A stretch of DNA of 10,242 bases from Treponema sp. (GTDB taxonomy: Bacteria; Spirochaetota; Spirochaetia; Treponematales; Breznakiellaceae), in assembly GCA_031281925.1 (NCBI GenBank), contig JAITES010000112.1, positions 1 to 10,242 of the forward strand, given 5' to 3'. Below, one piece after another: positions 1 to 5,895 of the stretch (positions are counted from its first letter, which is position 1; the number at the start of each line of letters is the position of its first letter). The notes under the pieces were generated by a model that saw nothing but the letters and a program-made list of their open reading frames with translations, made no database searches and was not told the DNA's origin. The position numbers were made by a program, and so were the translations under genes.

Positions 1-323
1 AAAGAGGCGCATTATATTCCGCTGCTGAACTTTTTCGATTTTTATTGAAGCAATTCACATCTGAACACCCTCTATAAGGTAAACCATTCCGGGGAAGATG
101 ACGGGAGGGCGGTATGGCCCTGGCTTAAGTTTTTGAAAAGCAGACGGGGAGAGGGCCTGGAACAACTGGAAAGAGGGAGTCATATTTAATCAGGACAACT
201 CGTGAGGAAGTCCGTGGGGAAATCCATGAAGAAACCGCCCGCAAAATGAAGCTCAAAGGCTATCCTGTGGATGAGATCGCCGACATTACAGGCTTCTCCC
301 CGGACCAGATTGCCCGCTTATAA
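1..323 (+). pseudogene. Remnant of an Rpn/PD-(D/E)XK transposase-like nuclease
   Basis: This stretch holds two decayed, out-of-frame pieces that resemble the C-terminal half of Rpn-family recombination-promoting nucleases (putative PD-(D/E)XK transposases), which are multicopy in many spirochaetes. Frame 1 reads through an internal TGA at 46-48 and then gives a segment containing LYKVNHSGEDD and WPWLKFLKS before a TAA at 187-189. Frame 3 continues from about 183 to a TAA at 321-323 with the typical family ending: an acidic/basic helix (TREEVRGEIHEE) followed by ARKMKLKGYPVDEIADITG and SPDQIARL. The usual stretch between the WLKF motif and the charged helix is largely missing, so a deletion plus frameshift is likely. 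No nuclease core is visible, and the start lies outside the window. The family call comes from remembered motif style and not from an alignment. The two pieces could also come from two neighbouring copies. Confidence 0.55.
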
Positions 324-429
324 GCCAATCGGCGTTTTTGCGGTGAATTTTTTCTTCAAAGTATGCTGTTTTTAGGGGAATTTTGACGCTGAAAAAAGTA
401 AATGCCGGTGCCTTGCCTCGTCTGTCTAT

Positions 430-458
430 TTGAATTCTTCCCGTATTTTTGCTATAGT
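430..458 (+). promoter_or_regulatory. Sigma-70-type promoter of tRNA-Pro
   Basis: The -35 box TTGAAT lies at 430-435 and the -10 box TATAGT at 453-458, with an exact 17-bp spacer. Transcription would begin near 465, about 34 bases before the mature tRNA 5' end, leaving a short leader for RNase P to remove. No other gene starts nearby on this strand, so the tRNA is the natural target. The intervening region 324-429 shows no gene. Confidence 0.6.
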
Positions 459-498
459 AGACTTGTTTGAGAAGCCGGTTGGTTCTCTCATAAACTTG

Positions 499-571
499 CG
501 GGATGTAGCCTAGTGGCTAAGGCACTTGCTTTGGGAGCAAGGAACCGGCAGTTCAAATCTGCCCATCCCGA
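499..571 (+). tRNA. tRNA-Pro (anticodon UGG)
   Basis: A complete cloverleaf can be drawn. The 7-bp acceptor stem is CGGGATG (499-505) with CATCCCG (564-570). The D arm is closed by GCC/GGC. The anticodon stem CTTGC/GCAAG encloses the loop TTTGGGA, whose anticodon is TGG, read as UGG for proline. The T arm is GGCAG/CTGCC around TTCAAAT. The discriminator base is A571, and the first pair is C1-G72 as is usual in bacterial tRNA-Pro. CCA is not encoded (AATT follows), so it must be added after transcription. UGG normally reads most or all proline codons. The gene stands alone behind its own promoter and points towards the 3' end of the ComFB-domain gene, only 15 bp away. Confidence 0.96.
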
Positions 572-586
572 ATTAACGTACTCTGC

Positions 587-1303
587 TTAGTCTTCTTCAT
601 CCTCCGGGGGGAACATGTAGAGATCGGGAAGCTTGAAGGTTCTGTCCATGGAAAAAGATGAGGTGGAAAGGATTTCGCTCATCACAGGAACGCTGAAGGG
701 GTGGATGAGGGTCTCGAAGGGCGGCGCTTCAATTTTTACCGAGTATTCAAAGATCTTGCGGAGCCCCGGGGCCTCGGCGGACAGGGGAGCGGGCCAGAAG
801 GTAAAGGTTCCGGCGGTATTGGAAACCATGTTGTAGGGGTTCTGCCAGTTTTCGTCCTTCATGGCAACAAGTTTGCCATCCTGCCAGAGTTCCACGCTGA
901 TCCCCGACATGGGAGAAAAATTTATACCGCTAAAGAGACGCCCTACGATGGTAGGTATGTTGTAGACCGGGGTATCCGGGGCAATGCCGGTGCCTATTCC
1001 GGAGGCATCGGCTTCGACCCTGGGCCGCATATTGTGGTTCACCCGTTTGATGCCGTCGTACACCAGGGTGGCGATATCGGCCTCTTTCTGCTGTTTTTCA
1101 AAGCTGTCCTGTTCTACCCGGGCAACACCGCGGTTGGAAACAATGTACCTCGGTTCAATGCGGTTGAGCACATAGCAGATAGTATCCATTCGGCACTGAT
1201 CATTCAAAGAGAATTTTTCCGGATTTCCTTCTTTTTCTATCGCTTTAAAGATTTTATCTACTTCGGAAAATACAATATCTTCGGTCGTATTATGAATCAC
1301 CAT
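587..1303 (-). CDS. ComFB-domain protein with C-terminal beta-rich domain
   Basis: A 238-residue protein, probably cytoplasmic since no signal peptide or membrane segment is visible. Residues 1 to about 65 match the late-competence ComFB style: an acidic N-terminus, then CRMDTICYVLNRIEPRYIVS (37-56), corresponding to the family's conserved D-x-x-x-x-x-L-N-x-x-x-P-x-Y-V region. ComFB-family proteins in cyanobacteria are reported c-di-GMP receptors, so a signalling role is plausible but inferred. Residues about 115-210 form a second, beta-rich domain (GRLFSGINFSPMSGISVELW, later GTFTFWPAPLS) resembling carboxypeptidase-regulatory/Ig-like folds; its function is unknown. The tail is very acidic (EDEED). 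The ATG at 1303 is chosen because GGGAG (1311-1315) sits 7 bases upstream. A TTG start at 1333 would overlap the upstream gene. It follows the HD phosphohydrolase by 14 bp and is probably co-transcribed with it. Confidence 0.8.
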   Translation of the reverse strand: MVIHNTTEDIVFSEVDKIFKAIEKEGNPEKFSLNDQCRMDTICYVLNRIEPRYIVSNRGVARVEQDSFEKQQKEADIATLVYDGIKRVNHNMRPRVEADASGIGTGIAPDTPVYNIPTIVGRLFSGINFSPMSGISVELWQDGKLVAMKDENWQNPYNMVSNTAGTFTFWPAPLSAEAPGLRKIFEYSVKIEAPPFETLIHPFSVPVMSEILSTSSFSMDRTFKLPDLYMFPPEDEED

Positions 1304-1317
1304 TCTGTCTCTCCCAT

Positions 1318-2595
1318 CTATAAATGTAGCCAATTTTCTTCATTATGCAAGACCTTATATAGTTCGGTTTTCAAGTTTAACCCAAAACCGGCCTCAGAGT
1401 CCATAAAAATTCTGATTATGTGAAGGGATTTTATAAAAGAATTTACAAGCCCCGGCCTGAAGGCGCTGGAACTTTCCGCAAAGGCTTTCCCCTCGTCCCG
1501 CACAAAGAGTCCGGTTTCAAAGGATACCGGTTCGGGTATATCAATGATGAGGGCTTCCGGTGGAATTTTTTTACCTGTTTCGGAAGAAAGGGCCGCCGCA
1601 AGGGCTTGTTCATAGCGGGAACGCCGGGAAATATCCTGCAATGGATGATGTTTCTCCTCGGAAAAGGGAATTCCGGCGCGCAGGACATAGAGAGAGCCGT
1701 CCCTCACCCTGGCGCCCAGAGAGGCCAGCGGGTAACGCCGCTTTTCAAGCAGGCTAAAGAGACCCTGATCGTCAAGACCATACAGTTCTTCGGGGGCAAG
1801 AAACTTCCCTTCAAGGCCCAAAAGAAGGCTTTTTTTGATCATCGCCGTAGCGGAACGTGTCACATGGTGCCAGTAAACGGTACGGTACATCAGATATTTG
1901 GAAAAAAGGATCGATTCGACACTTGGTATGCCTCTGGAATCTATGTCCACACCCCTTTCCGGGTGAGGGGAAAGCCGGGAAAGTATAAAGTCCACATCCT
2001 GGGCGCCGTAGGGCACTCCACAGTAACGGGCATCCCGGTTAAGGTAATCCAGTTTGTCCGGGTCAAGGGCGCCGGAAAGCAGTTTCCGGTAAAAACCTAT
2101 CTCGTCACTGTCCGCCGGAAGGGAAGTATCCACAATGGCCGCGCAGATATCCGGTTCCGCCCCGGCCTTGCCGATTAGGCTCCTCAGGGGTTCGGCCCGG
2201 ATGGCCTCCCCGGTGAGTTTTTCGTGGGATTTCAGCGGCAGTTCCTTGAGGGAATGTGCATAGGGGAAGTGTCCCAGATCGTGGAGAAGCCCCGCGCAGA
2301 TAAAGGAGCGGGCCCCGGAAGGACTAAGCCACTTGTCCGCCCCCTGTTCGGCAAGCTGCAGAAGGAGACGCCGGGTAAGATAATACACCCCGATGGAGTG
2401 CCCTGCCCTGGTATGGGTTGCGCCAGGATATACGCAGTACGTAGGCCCCAACTGGAAGATCCGGTGAAGCCGCATGAAGGCTGCTGTTCCTGTGAGGGCC
2501 TCCATGCCGGGGCTCAGGTACACATGACCCCAGAGCACATCCCGAATCGGCCTGTTGTAGCCCTCCCTCAGGACATCCATTACCGAACCTTTCAT
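1318..2595 (-). CDS. HD-domain phosphohydrolase (SAMHD1/dGTPase-like, COG1078 type)
   Basis: A 425-residue soluble protein of the HD superfamily group that includes SAMHD1 and dGTPases, metal-dependent enzymes that commonly remove triphosphate from dNTPs. The metal-binding set is visible: H61 in THTRAGHS (60-67), H105-D106 in LLHDLGHFPYAH, and the distal aspartate region LDPDKLDYLNRD (177-188). H109 and H114 follow the HD pair, as in this family. The length fits the COG1078 group. Substrate is not readable from sequence; dNTP hydrolysis is inferred. The ATG at 2595 is preferred because AGGGG lies 7 bases upstream. The open frame extends to 2925, but that extension would run through the divergent spacer and the opposite gene and has no family-like sequence. 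It is the first gene of a two-gene unit with the ComFB-domain gene. Confidence 0.85.
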   Translation of the reverse strand: MKGSVMDVLREGYNRPIRDVLWGHVYLSPGMEALTGTAAFMRLHRIFQLGPTYCVYPGATHTRAGHSIGVYYLTRRLLLQLAEQGADKWLSPSGARSFICAGLLHDLGHFPYAHSLKELPLKSHEKLTGEAIRAEPLRSLIGKAGAEPDICAAIVDTSLPADSDEIGFYRKLLSGALDPDKLDYLNRDARYCGVPYGAQDVDFILSRLSPHPERGVDIDSRGIPSVESILFSKYLMYRTVYWHHVTRSATAMIKKSLLLGLEGKFLAPEELYGLDDQGLFSLLEKRRYPLASLGARVRDGSLYVLRAGIPFSEEKHHPLQDISRRSRYEQALAAALSSETGKKIPPEALIIDIPEPVSFETGLFVRDEGKAFAESSSAFRPGLVNSFIKSLHIIRIFMDSEAGFGLNLKTELYKVLHNEENWLHL

Positions 2596-2652
2596 GTTTA
2601 ACCCCTGTATAAAACCATAACACAAAATGGCAGGCGTCACCACACACACGTG

Positions 2653-2696
2653 TTGCGCCAAAATAAAATCTAAGTGAAAAAAGTGTGCGCCAAAAT
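2653..2696. repeat. Repeated TGCGCCAAAAT elements in the divergent spacer
   Basis: TGCGCCAAAAT occurs twice in direct orientation, at 2654-2664 and 2686-2696, exactly 32 bp apart (about three helical turns). A weaker GAGCCAAAAA lies at 2712-2721. The first copy extends to TTGCGCCAAAATAAA (2653-2667), which matches 14 of 15 bases with 6791-6805 upstream of the sigma-like gene. Helical phasing and position between divergent genes suggest regulator binding sites, but this is inference. An 8-bp palindrome ACACGTGT (2646-2653) sits beside the first copy. Confidence 0.4.
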
Positions 2697-2703
2697 TGAC
2701 ACA

Positions 2704-2732
2704 TTGCTTATGAGCCAAAAAACGGCTATTAT
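2704..2732 (+). promoter_or_regulatory. Probable promoter for the 2744-4791 gene pair
   Basis: The -35 box TTGCTT (2704-2709) and the -10 box TATTAT (2727-2732) are separated by 17 bp. Transcription would start near 2739, only about five bases before the ATG at 2744, so the message would be practically leaderless. Consistent with this, no Shine-Dalgarno sequence precedes that ATG. The TTGACA at 2696-2701 is not well placed for this -10 box, since its spacer would be 25 bp. Confidence 0.45.
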
Positions 2733-2743
2733 AAAAATAGTCT

Positions 2744-3544
2744 ATGAATGTAAAAGTTAGATGGGCCCGGGGCCTCGTGTTTATGGCTGTTCTGGGCCTT
2801 GCAAGCCCTTTTTTCGGGCTTTTTTCCCAGGATATTGAAGTTCCTGAAGAGGAACCCATGCAGCCCCAGACCATTCCGCCGGAACTCTGGCGGCCCAGCC
2901 GGGGCGAATCTCCCCGCTTCCCCATCGATACGGTTATCGGAGAGTTGGGCAGGGGAGAGGCCTCTGAAGAGGCTTACTTTTTTGCCAACGGTGTCGCGGA
3001 AGCCCTGATGGCTGAAAGAAGTTCCGATCCTTCTCTTTCGGGAATGTCCCAGGTGGAGCTTGACGGTTTTTTTGAGGCAATCCGGGAAGTCGGCCCCGAA
3101 TCCTTTCGCCTGGGAAGCGGCAGGCTGGAACCGGACGGCGCGGTTTCCTTCTTGCTGCGTTTCATTGGCCGGGAAAAGGGGATCACCGGAGAACTCTACA
3201 TCAGGACGGATGAAGAGCCCGATCTCCCGGTCGGGGATGAGCCTGAGGCCGAAACAGCCGCCGGCGAAACCGGAACAGGCGGCGAAGAGGCATCAACAGC
3301 GGAAACCGCAGAGACTGTGGTCACAGAAGCTGCGGCTGCAGAAACAGCCGCCGAAACGCAAACCGTGGAAACAGTGGAAACCGCAGCCGCCCAAACCGAA
3401 AGCGCCGGAGAAACGGAACCGCTTGCGCTGCAGGCCGGAAATGTCTGGCATTTTGAAGACCTTTTACTGGAGGAAGCCCAGGAGAGAACCGCAGCCGGTC
3501 TTGAACAGCGTTTTGATTTTTCACCATATCACCGGTTTTTCTAG
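2744..3544 (+). CDS. Exported hypothetical protein with acidic Ala/Thr/Glu-rich tail
   Basis: A 266-residue protein of unrecognised family. Residues 1-29 look like a signal peptide: a basic start (K4, R6, R9), a hydrophobic core LVFMAVLGLASPFFGLF, then SQ. There is no cysteine anywhere, so it is not a lipoprotein; a periplasmic or surface-associated location is inferred. Residues about 55-160 form a folded-looking module (for example AYFFANGVAEALMAE, and VSFLLRF followed by GELYIRTDEE). Residues 167-226 are low-complexity and strongly acidic, and the C-terminus returns to ordinary sequence ending in FDFSPYHRFF. The ATG at 2744 is chosen because it gives the complete signal peptide, although no ribosome binding site precedes it. 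An internal ATG at residue 14 would truncate the signal. The PilZ-type gene follows after 8 bp, so the two are very likely co-transcribed. Confidence 0.75.
   Translation: MNVKVRWARGLVFMAVLGLASPFFGLFSQDIEVPEEEPMQPQTIPPELWRPSRGESPRFPIDTVIGELGRGEASEEAYFFANGVAEALMAERSSDPSLSGMSQVELDGFFEAIREVGPESFRLGSGRLEPDGAVSFLLRFIGREKGITGELYIRTDEEPDLPVGDEPEAETAAGETGTGGEEASTAETAETVVTEAAAAETAAETQTVETVETAAAQTESAGETEPLALQAGNVWHFEDLLLEEAQERTAAGLEQRFDFSPYHRFF
3242..3421 (+). repeat. Low-complexity GAAAC/GCC-rich coding tract
   Basis: This encodes residues 167-226 of the exported protein, a degenerate run of Glu, Thr and Ala units (AET, TAAET, VETVET). At DNA level, imperfect GAAAC(A/C)GC units recur without a strict period. 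It probably forms a disordered, negatively charged spacer and may vary in length between strains. Confidence 0.7.
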
Positions 3545-3552
3545 GAAAAGTT

Positions 3553-4791
3553 ATGGCAACACCGATAAAACGGATAGAAAAGGATTTTCTTCTCAAGGTA
3601 CTCTACGATGAGCAGATCCCGATTATGTATCTTAGGGACAGAACCGAATACATTCTTATCCTCGAAAAACCCGCCAAGGCGGAACTCTTCCTGAAAGCCG
3701 ACCGGACCATCAGCCGTCTCAAGAGCCGGGACAAACTGGATCTGATGTTCGATTACCGGGGGCAGGTAATCATCTTCTCCGTAGTGGTGGATACCTTTAA
3801 GGATGAACACCTTGTAGTTCAGGCGCCCGAATTTCTCTATAAAAACCTTGACCGTTCCTATTCCCGTGTTCAGAATCCTGCGGATCTTCTGATCCAGTTT
3901 ACCTTCAAGGGAGACCGCTATTCCCTCAGCTATCCAAAGGTAAGTGAGTTTGAACCCGGCAGCGATAATCTCTCCGAACTGATGCGGGGCATGGATCCCA
4001 AAAATCTTTCCGGGCTCATCGAGCAGATGGCCTCATGGATCAAGGGCTACGCGAACGGTTACAAGCTGGTGATCTTCAAGGATCAGAAACCTGTCAGCCC
4101 CGAGGAACGGATAGTGGCCGAAACGGGCAAAACCTTCTTCATGCCCAATACCCTGGTGGGTTTCCCCCAGGCAGACCCCTATCCCAAAAAGCGGCTTATC
4201 ACCGAGGAGCACTTTAAGCGCTACCTGGAAAGCACCGGCGTGGATCTGGCCTATGTGGGCGAAGCTTACAGCCGCTTTATCAAGGCTAAATACGATTCGG
4301 GGATCTTCTCCGATGCGTGGGTGCCCGTCCTCTTTCAGGAGTATGTAATCGGATATATTCATGTGTGGATCAACAAGGAGGGGAGACTGCCCTTCGACTT
4401 CAATGTCATTGATACCCTCTACCAGTTTGCCAAGATCCTTGCCTTTTCCCTCAAGGCGAACGGTTATTTTGAAAAAGGCAAACTGAAAAACGAGCCCTTC
4501 GACGGCAAGGTAATAGACATCAGCGCCTCGGGGATGCTTTTTGCCTATCCCCATTCAAGCCTCTCTTCCGCCCTGCTGCCGGACAGTGAACTGGCGGTCA
4601 AGATCACCGCTCCAAAACGCGTTATCTCTGCCAATGCCCGGATTGTCAGGCGCTACAAAGACAGTTCCCAAGGCTACTTTGGCATCCGTTTTATCGACCT
4701 TGCGCCCGAGGATATGCGTTTTCTCTTTGAGTATATCTACGGCAAGCCCTTTACCGATGCCGATATCAACCTTCTTTCAGGCCAGGTATAG
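3553..4791 (+). CDS. PilZ-type (DUF1577-like) putative c-di-GMP receptor
   Basis: A 412-residue protein without signal peptide or membrane segments, resembling the spirochaetal DUF1577/PilZ group. The C-terminal part carries the PilZ signature D322-I-S324-A-S-G327 in KVIDISASGMLF, followed by the expected beta strands (NARIVRRYKD; GYFGIRFIDL). The partner c-di-GMP motif RxxxR appears far upstream as R101-S-Y-S-R105, right after an N-terminal beta module (residues 10-95) like a YcgR-type N domain. About 217 residues separate the two motifs, including a GAF-like segment (about 215-310; WVPVLFQEYVIGYIHVW). So either the PilZ domain is interrupted or R101-R105 is not the true motif. The start ATG has AGG at 3543-3545, overlapping the previous stop codon. 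It is likely translated from the same message as the exported protein upstream, which may be functionally linked. c-di-GMP binding is inferred from family motifs. Confidence 0.8.
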   Translation: MATPIKRIEKDFLLKVLYDEQIPIMYLRDRTEYILILEKPAKAELFLKADRTISRLKSRDKLDLMFDYRGQVIIFSVVVDTFKDEHLVVQAPEFLYKNLDRSYSRVQNPADLLIQFTFKGDRYSLSYPKVSEFEPGSDNLSELMRGMDPKNLSGLIEQMASWIKGYANGYKLVIFKDQKPVSPEERIVAETGKTFFMPNTLVGFPQADPYPKKRLITEEHFKRYLESTGVDLAYVGEAYSRFIKAKYDSGIFSDAWVPVLFQEYVIGYIHVWINKEGRLPFDFNVIDTLYQFAKILAFSLKANGYFEKGKLKNEPFDGKVIDISASGMLFAYPHSSLSSALLPDSELAVKITAPKRVISANARIVRRYKDSSQGYFGIRFIDLAPEDMRFLFEYIYGKPFTDADINLLSGQV

Positions 4792-4817
4792 TTACGGCGG
4801 CTCGGCCTGTCGCCAGG

Positions 4818-5153
4818 TCAGCTTAAAGCTTCTATTGCTGTTTTTACGTCCTGGCAGATAAGGAAGTAGTTTGAAAGTTTGGTCAGCTCTATCACATCCT
4901 TGACCGGCCCCTGTATATTGGCAATGGCAAGATCAAGATTCATCTTTCTAAGAGTAGAAGAAATATAGATTAGGGCGCCTATGCCCGAAGAATCAAAGGT
5001 GCTTACATTTTTCATGTTGATGATGAATTTTTCTACTTTTTTTTCGATCATCTTCATCACCAGTTCTTTTAACAGAATTGAATCGGCCAGGGCCATCTCT
5101 CCCCCGATATCAATTATATATATCGTCTGATTCGTCCTTATTCGTATATCCAT
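4818..5153 (-). CDS. STAS-domain anti-sigma-factor antagonist
   Basis: A 111-residue single STAS domain, the normal length for SpoIIAA/RsbV-like proteins. The fold pattern is complete: strand IRIRTNQTIYIIDIGGEMA (3-21), strand KFIINMKNV (42-50), then the phosphoacceptor loop FDSSGIGALIYI (53-64), with S55 the expected phosphorylated serine, and a last strand MNLDLAIANI (71-80). Such proteins bind an anti-sigma kinase when unphosphorylated and release the sigma factor. No anti-sigma kinase is encoded in this window. The ATG at 5153 has AAGAGG just upstream (short 3-base spacing); longer frames reach into the preceding gene and lack STAS character. It is the last gene of the sigma-like/hemolysin III/STAS run, 31 bp after the hemolysin III stop. 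Its stop codon lies 26 bp from that of the convergent PilZ gene. Confidence 0.88.
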   Translation of the reverse strand: MDIRIRTNQTIYIIDIGGEMALADSILLKELVMKMIEKKVEKFIINMKNVSTFDSSGIGALIYISSTLRKMNLDLAIANIQGPVKDVIELTKLSNYFLICQDVKTAIEALS

Positions 5154-5184
5154 AGACCTCTTATCGGCACGAAAGAGGAGTTTT

Positions 5185-5871
5185 TCAAGCAATAAACCAT
5201 ATTGATAGCCAGTGGCATACCGCTCCGGCAAGAACAAATACATGCCACACCACATGGGAGCCCCTGCGGTTTCCCCTGGCATACCAGAGAGTTCCCAGGG
5301 TATAGAAAAGCCCTCCGGCCAGGAGAAAAATGACGGAAGCCCTTGTAAGTGTCCTGAAAAGCCTTGGGAGTCCCCAGATACAGGCCCAGCCCATGAGGAT
5401 GTAGAGTATCAGTTCCGCCTTTTTGATAAGGCGCCAGTTTGCCGCATAGAGGCTTATGCCCGCGGCCGCCAGGACCCATTCAATGCCGAAGTAGACCCAG
5501 CCCATCACGCCGCCGAAGCCGAGGAGACTGTAGGGGGTGTAGGTACCGGCGATGAGTATGTAGATCGCCGAGTGGTCGAGGATCCTGAATACCCGTTTGG
5601 CGCCTTCATGCTGTATGGCGTGGTAGAGGGTGGAGGCAAGAAACATGATCACCATGGAAGAACTGAACAATATATATGAAGCAAGGGCCAGGTGACTGTA
5701 GTTTCCCGTCTTTACGGAACGGTAAACGAGCAGTACCAGACCTGTTATGGCAAACAATGCCCCCAGTCCATGCAGAACAGAGTTGGCTATTTCTTCTCCG
5801 GGAGTCTGAAAGGGCAGAGGGGAAGGGAATCCACCCTGTTTTCCGGTTTTTGACATATACTTTTGCGACAC
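5185..5871 (-). CDS. Hemolysin III / PAQR-family integral membrane protein
   Basis: A polytopic inner-membrane protein of 228 residues, the usual length for the bacterial hemolysin III (YqfA-like, PAQR) family, with about seven hydrophobic segments. The conserved positions are present: E27 with HGLG (34-37), S80-x-x-Y-H84, D99-H100 followed by IAGTYTP (107-113), and the C-terminal H206-x-x-x-H210 and H220. In PAQR proteins the serine, aspartate and histidines form a metal-dependent hydrolase-like site. The haemolysin name is historical and true activity is usually unknown. Two starts are possible: GTG at 5871, with a weak GGCGG upstream, or ATG at 5856, six codons in. Neither has a strong ribosome site and both keep all conserved residues. 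It lies 24 bp after the sigma-like gene and 31 bp before the STAS gene, so co-transcription is expected. Confidence 0.9.
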   Translation of the reverse strand: MSQKYMSKTGKQGGFPSPLPFQTPGEEIANSVLHGLGALFAITGLVLLVYRSVKTGNYSHLALASYILFSSSMVIMFLASTLYHAIQHEGAKRVFRILDHSAIYILIAGTYTPYSLLGFGGVMGWVYFGIEWVLAAAGISLYAANWRLIKKAELILYILMGWACIWGLPRLFRTLTRASVIFLLAGGLFYTLGTLWYARGNRRGSHVVWHVFVLAGAVCHWLSIWFIA

Positions 5872-5895
5872 CCCAATATCCGCCGGGTTGCAGGG

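Noticed and set aside
313..336. GCC-AATC-GGC followed by GTTTTT after the Rpn remnant as a terminator
   Set aside because: A 3-bp stem is too short to support a terminator call.
701..1423. Plus-strand open frame opposite the ComFB gene
   Set aside because: Glycine-rich, no start context and no family-like sequence; it mirrors the codon structure of the real minus-strand gene.
1420..2178. Long plus-strand open frame opposite the HD phosphohydrolase gene
   Set aside because: It is very basic, has no recognisable domain, and lies entirely antisense to a gene with a complete HD motif set.
2696..2701. Perfect TTGACA -35 box
   Set aside because: No -10 box lies at 16-19 bp; the TATTAT at 2727 would need a 25-bp spacer. 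TTGCTT at 2704 fits better.
2596..2925. N-terminal extension of the HD phosphohydrolase frame up to 2925
   Set aside because: It would run through the divergent promoter spacer and antisense to the exported protein gene, and a good AGGGG site marks the ATG at 2595.
3242..3421. Tandem repeat or CRISPR-like array
   Set aside because: The units are degenerate, without constant repeat and spacer lengths, and lie inside a coding frame as a low-complexity protein tract.
4792..4817. GGCG/CGCC hairpin between the convergent PilZ and STAS genes as a terminator
   Set aside because: The stem is only 4 bp with an 11-base loop and no T-run follows on either strand.
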